Shown: piece after piece, positions 34,953 to 37,202 of the stretch | How positions within the stretch are numbered: the stretch's first letter is position 1 | Layout of the letters: each line of letters opens with the position of its first letter | From: an uncultured Lachnoclostridium sp. | GTDB taxonomy: Bacteria > Bacillota > Clostridia > Lachnospirales > Lachnospiraceae | Direction of reading: 5' to 3' | DNA length: 37,202 bases | Assembly (NCBI GenBank): GCA_944376715.1 | Contig: CALWDO010000029.1 | Coordinates: 1 to 37,202, forward strand | Notes under the pieces: model-generated | Databases searched by the model: none | Seen by the model: only the letters and a program-made list of their open reading frames with translations | Told to the model about the DNA's origin: nothing | Position numbers and translations under genes: made by a program

Positions 34953-35980
34953 TGGAAGATAAAAAAGACGTTTTGATTCTGGCGATTGAAAGCTCCTGCG
35001 ACGAAACAGCGTCAGCGGTGGTAAAGAACGGTCGGGAAGTGCTTTCTAATGTTATCTCTTCTCAGATCGCCCTTCACACGCTCTATGGAGGAGTGGTGCC
35101 GGAGATCGCATCCAGGAAACATATCGAAAAGATCAATGAGGTGATACAAGAGGCGTTGGACCAGGCCGGCGTGAAACTGTCGGAGATCGACGCGATCGGC
35201 GTCACTTACGGCCCGGGACTGGTGGGAGCGCTGCTGGTGGGCGTGGCTGAAGCCAAGGCGATCAGCTATGCGTCAGGGATCCCGCTGGTGGGCGTACATC
35301 ATATTGAAGGTCATATTTCTGCCAATTATATAGCGTGTAAGGACCTGGAACCGCCTTTTATCTGTCTGGTGGTATCGGGCGGGCACACGCATCTGGTTGT
35401 CGTGCGCGATTATGGGAAATATGAGATTATAGGCAAGACCAGGGACGATGCTGCAGGAGAGGCGTTCGATAAAGTGGCGCGCGCCATCGGGCTGGGATAT
35501 CCGGGCGGACCGAAGATCGACCGTCTGGCCAAGGAAGGCAATCCGAACGCGATTCACTTCCCGAGAGCAAAAGTGGAAGACGCGCCGTATGATTTCAGTT
35601 TCAGCGGTGTGAAGTCGGCGGTGCTGAATTATCTGAACGGATGCCATATGAAAGGCGAGCCGGTGGTGGAAGCGGACGTGGCGGCCTCCTTCCAGAATGC
35701 TGTGTGTGATGTGCTGGTAGAGCACGCCATACAGGCAGTGAAGGATTATGGCATTCCGAAACTGGCGCTGGCCGGCGGCGTGGCGTCAAATTCCGCGCTG
35801 CGTGAAGCTATGAAAGCAGCATGTGAGAAAGAAGGGGTCTCCTTTTATTATCCTTCTCCGATTCTCTGTACGGATAATGCGGCGATGATCGGAGCAGCGG
35901 CCTATTATGAATATATCAATGGCGTCAGGAGCGGACTGGATCTGAACGCGGTGCCCAATCTGCGTCTGGGAGAACGCTGA
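34949..35980 (+). CDS. tsaD: tRNA t6A threonylcarbamoyltransferase TsaD
   Basis: Transfers the threonylcarbamoyl group to A37 of tRNA, acting with TsaB and TsaE encoded about 2 kb upstream. The 343-residue ASKHA-fold protein has E-S-S-C-D-E-T near the start and the metal-binding H-I-E-G-H (118-122), with [10 protein letters not shown] and D-N-A-A-M-I-G. The ATG at 34949 overlaps the rnz stop; the next codon is also ATG (34952), so either may be used. Confidence 0.97.
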   Translation: MMEDKKDVLILAIESSCDETASAVVKNGREVLSNVISSQIALHTLYGGVVPEIASRKHIEKINEVIQEALDQAGVKLSEIDAIGVTYGPGLVGALLVGVAEAKAISYASGIPLVGVHHIEGHISANYIACKDLEPPFICLVVSGGHTHLVVVRDYGKYEIIGKTRDDAAGEAFDKVARAIGLGYPGGPKIDRLAKEGNPNAIHFPRAKVEDAPYDFSFSGVKSAVLNYLNGCHMKGEPVVEADVAASFQNAVCDVLVEHAIQAVKDYGIPKLALAGGVASNSALREAMKAACEKEGVSFYYPSPILCTDNAAMIGAAAYYEYINGVRSGLDLNAVPNLRLGER

Positions 35981-35992
35981 CAGGAGGGAAAT

Positions 35993-36739
35993 ATGGGAAA
36001 AGAACGCTGTACGGCAGTTGTTCTGGCGGGAGGCCAGGGAAAACGGATGGGAACAGCAGTGGCAAAGCAGTATCTCCTGATCCGGGAAAAGCCGGTGCTG
36101 TATTATTCTCTGGAAGTATTTGAACAGTCCGGCGTGATCGACGACGTGATTCTGGTGGTGGGAAGTGGACAAATTCCCTATTGCAAAGAAGAGATTGTGG
36201 GAAAGTATGGTTTTCAAAAAGTTCGTGCGGTCGTAGAAGGCGGCGCGGAACGCTACCACTCTGTCTGGGCGGGACTGCAGGCGGCAGAAGCCTTTTTGCC
36301 TGATTACATATTTATCCATGACGGCGCGAGGCCTTTTGTGGACGGGAATATATTGGAACATGCCTTTGAAGAAGTAAAAGAGTGCCGCGCATGCGTAGTG
36401 GGCATGCCGGTAAAAGACACGATCAAGATCGCAGATGAACAGGGGTATATTCATACGACGCCAAAAAGGAGCCTGGTCTGGCAGATTCAGACTCCGCAGG
36501 TGTTTGCGGCGGACCTGATCGTATCTTCTTATAGAATGTTGATGGAAAAAGAACAGGAGTACCTGGAACAGCGAATCCAGATCACAGATGACGCCATGGT
36601 GGTGGAAACCGTCTGCGGATGCCCGGTGAAGCTGGTGGAAGGGTCTTACAAGAATATTAAGATTACGACTCCGGAAGACCTGAAAATCGCGGAAATATTT
36701 GCATCAGAAAAACAGGAAGAAAAAGATGTAAAAAAATGA
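35993..36739 (+). CDS. ispD: 2-C-methyl-D-erythritol 4-phosphate cytidylyltransferase
   Basis: Third step of the MEP route to isoprenoids, joining MEP to CTP. The 248-residue product has the nucleotide loop L-A-G-G-Q-G-K-R-M-G, K-Q-Y-L, I-H-D-G-A-R-P-F and the end segment I-K-I-T-T-P-E-D-L. AGGAGG is 6 bases before the ATG. No ispF follows; a tRNA promoter begins soon after. No terminator is seen. Confidence 0.95.
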   Translation: MGKERCTAVVLAGGQGKRMGTAVAKQYLLIREKPVLYYSLEVFEQSGVIDDVILVVGSGQIPYCKEEIVGKYGFQKVRAVVEGGAERYHSVWAGLQAAEAFLPDYIFIHDGARPFVDGNILEHAFEEVKECRACVVGMPVKDTIKIADEQGYIHTTPKRSLVWQIQTPQVFAADLIVSSYRMLMEKEQEYLEQRIQITDDAMVVETVCGCPVKLVEGSYKNIKITTPEDLKIAEIFASEKQEEKDVKK

Positions 36740-36749
36740 AAAAAGATGG

Positions 36750-36778
36750 TTGACAAAATTGCCCTGGGCTGTTAGAAT
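36750..36778 (+). promoter_or_regulatory. Promoter of the tRNA-Ser pair
   Basis: A perfect TTGACA (36750-36755) and TAGAAT (36773-36778) are 17 bases apart, about 17 bases before the first tRNA. Confidence 0.82.
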
Positions 36779-36794
36779 ATCACATGTCGCTTAT

Positions 36795-36880
36795 GGAGAG
36801 ATATCGAAGTGGTCATAACGAGGCGGTCTTGAAAACCGTTTGTCCGTAAGGGCGCGTGGGTTCGAATCCCACTCTCTCCG
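36795..36880 (+). tRNA. tRNA-Ser (anticodon TGA)
   Basis: Acceptor arms GGAGAGA and TCTCTCC pair, with G as discriminator. The anticodon loop is CTTGAAA between GCGGT and ACCGT. A long variable arm (TGTCCGTAAGGGCG) marks the class II serine type, and the T loop is TTCGAAT. The 3' CCA is not encoded. It reads UCA codons. Confidence 0.96.
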
Positions 36881-36936
36881 TTCACACGAGAGAGTGTGGT
36901 TTAGAATAAAATACAGTCTGTGAGAACAGGCGCTTT

Positions 36937-37025
36937 GGAGAAATACCCAAGTGGCTGAAGGGGCTCCCCTGGAAAGGGAGTAGGTCGTTAGTAGCGGCGC
37001 GAGGGTTCAAATCCCTCTTTCTCCG
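36937..37025 (+). tRNA. tRNA-Ser (anticodon GGA)
   Basis: Acceptor arms GGAGAAA and TTTCTCC pair, with discriminator G. The anticodon loop is CTGGAAA between CTCCC and GGGAG. The long variable arm (TAGGTCGTTAGTAGCGGC) is of serine type, and the T loop is TTCAAAT. No CCA is encoded. It reads UCC/UCU codons. The 56 bases between the two tRNAs contain no clear promoter. Confidence 0.96.
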
Positions 37026-37071
37026 TTTCCTTTTCGCTGAAAAACAGCTCGAAAAAAATTAAAAAAAGTTG

Positions 37072-37100
37072 TTGACAAAGCTTGAAGGATTTGGTATTAT
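37072..37100 (+). promoter_or_regulatory. Promoter and leader of an rRNA operon
   Basis: TTGACA (37072-37077) and TATTAT (37095-37100) are 17 bases apart, with an A-rich tract before the -35 box as in strong rRNA promoters. Downstream come a hairpin TGTCGCT/AGCGACA (37109-37129) and AACCTTGATAATTGAACAG, a motif common in Clostridia rRNA leaders. The 16S gene itself is beyond the window. Confidence 0.75.
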
Positions 37101-37202
37101 ATACAAGCTGTCGCTGAGAACTAGCGACAACGAAATGAACCTTGATAATTGAACAGTGCTTTGAAGATCTTCGAAAATTCTTTGAAAGTTTTCGCGTGAA
37201 GC

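Noticed and set aside
36795-36880. tRNA-Sec because of the letters TGA in the anticodon loop
   Set aside because: The anticodon 5'-TGA-3' reads UCA (serine). Selenocysteine tRNA would have anticodon TCA and a longer acceptor arm.
37100-37202. Start of the 16S rRNA gene
   Set aside because: The conserved 16S 5' end is not reached; only promoter and leader are in the window.
1-37202. CRISPR array or prophage
   Set aside because: No regularly spaced short repeats, integrase, or phage structural genes were found.

Overview
The window reads as chromosome from an anaerobic Firmicute, most likely a Lachnospiraceae member (inference). Strong GGAGG-type Shine-Dalgarno (SD) sites precede most genes, promoters are of the housekeeping TTGACA/TATAAT type, and Gram-positive markers are present: hprK, long-form hpf, a SipW-type signal peptidase, the UPF0735/PheB ACT protein next to hom, and the tsaE-tsaB-rimI order. 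The DNA is moderately GC-rich and almost fully coding; no gap between genes exceeds about 300 bases.

Region 1 (1-4850) is a cell-surface and signalling island. It holds the 3' part of a MucBP-like surface protein gene, a SipW-type signal peptidase, a two-gene unit on the minus strand (GGDEF diguanylate cyclase plus a one-pass membrane protein), and a second long surface protein with a Pro/Glu-rich stalk.

Region 2 (4851-7330) is the most unusual part: three tandem minus-strand copies of an Rpn-like (PD-(D/E)XK) nuclease family. Two are full length and near-identical except at the C-terminus; the third is only the C-terminal domain. In both full-length genes an ATG with a GGAGG site lies exactly where the separate C-terminal gene begins, while the full-length genes themselves start with TTG. 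The C-terminal domain carries 4, 5 or 6 units of a four-residue glycine repeat. This matches the genes-within-genes toxin/antitoxin design described for E. coli Rpn proteins, and is the best candidate here for an undescribed defence or toxin-antitoxin locus.

Region 3 (7331-36740) is mostly housekeeping: pyrG and a DUF1846 gene (minus); ftsH, uvrC, hprK and a ROK glucokinase (plus); typA (minus); a tandem OB-fold SSB-like gene, a CobO-like adenosyltransferase, dapA, dapB, a small acidic lipoprotein, a solitary eukaryotic-type hisA, hpf and secA; then prfB with a programmed +1 frameshift, pheB, hom and thrH; finally tex, tsaE, tsaB, rimI, a zinc-ribbon protein, rnz, tsaD and ispD. The gene products link lysine/cell wall precursor supply (dapA, dapB), threonine synthesis (hom, thrH), t6A tRNA modification (tsaE, tsaB, tsaD), tRNA 3' processing (rnz), translation termination and hibernation, and protein export.

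Region 4 (36741-37202) has two tRNA-Ser genes (TGA and GGA anticodons) behind a consensus promoter, followed by a strong promoter and leader typical of an rRNA operon; the window ends before the 16S gene.
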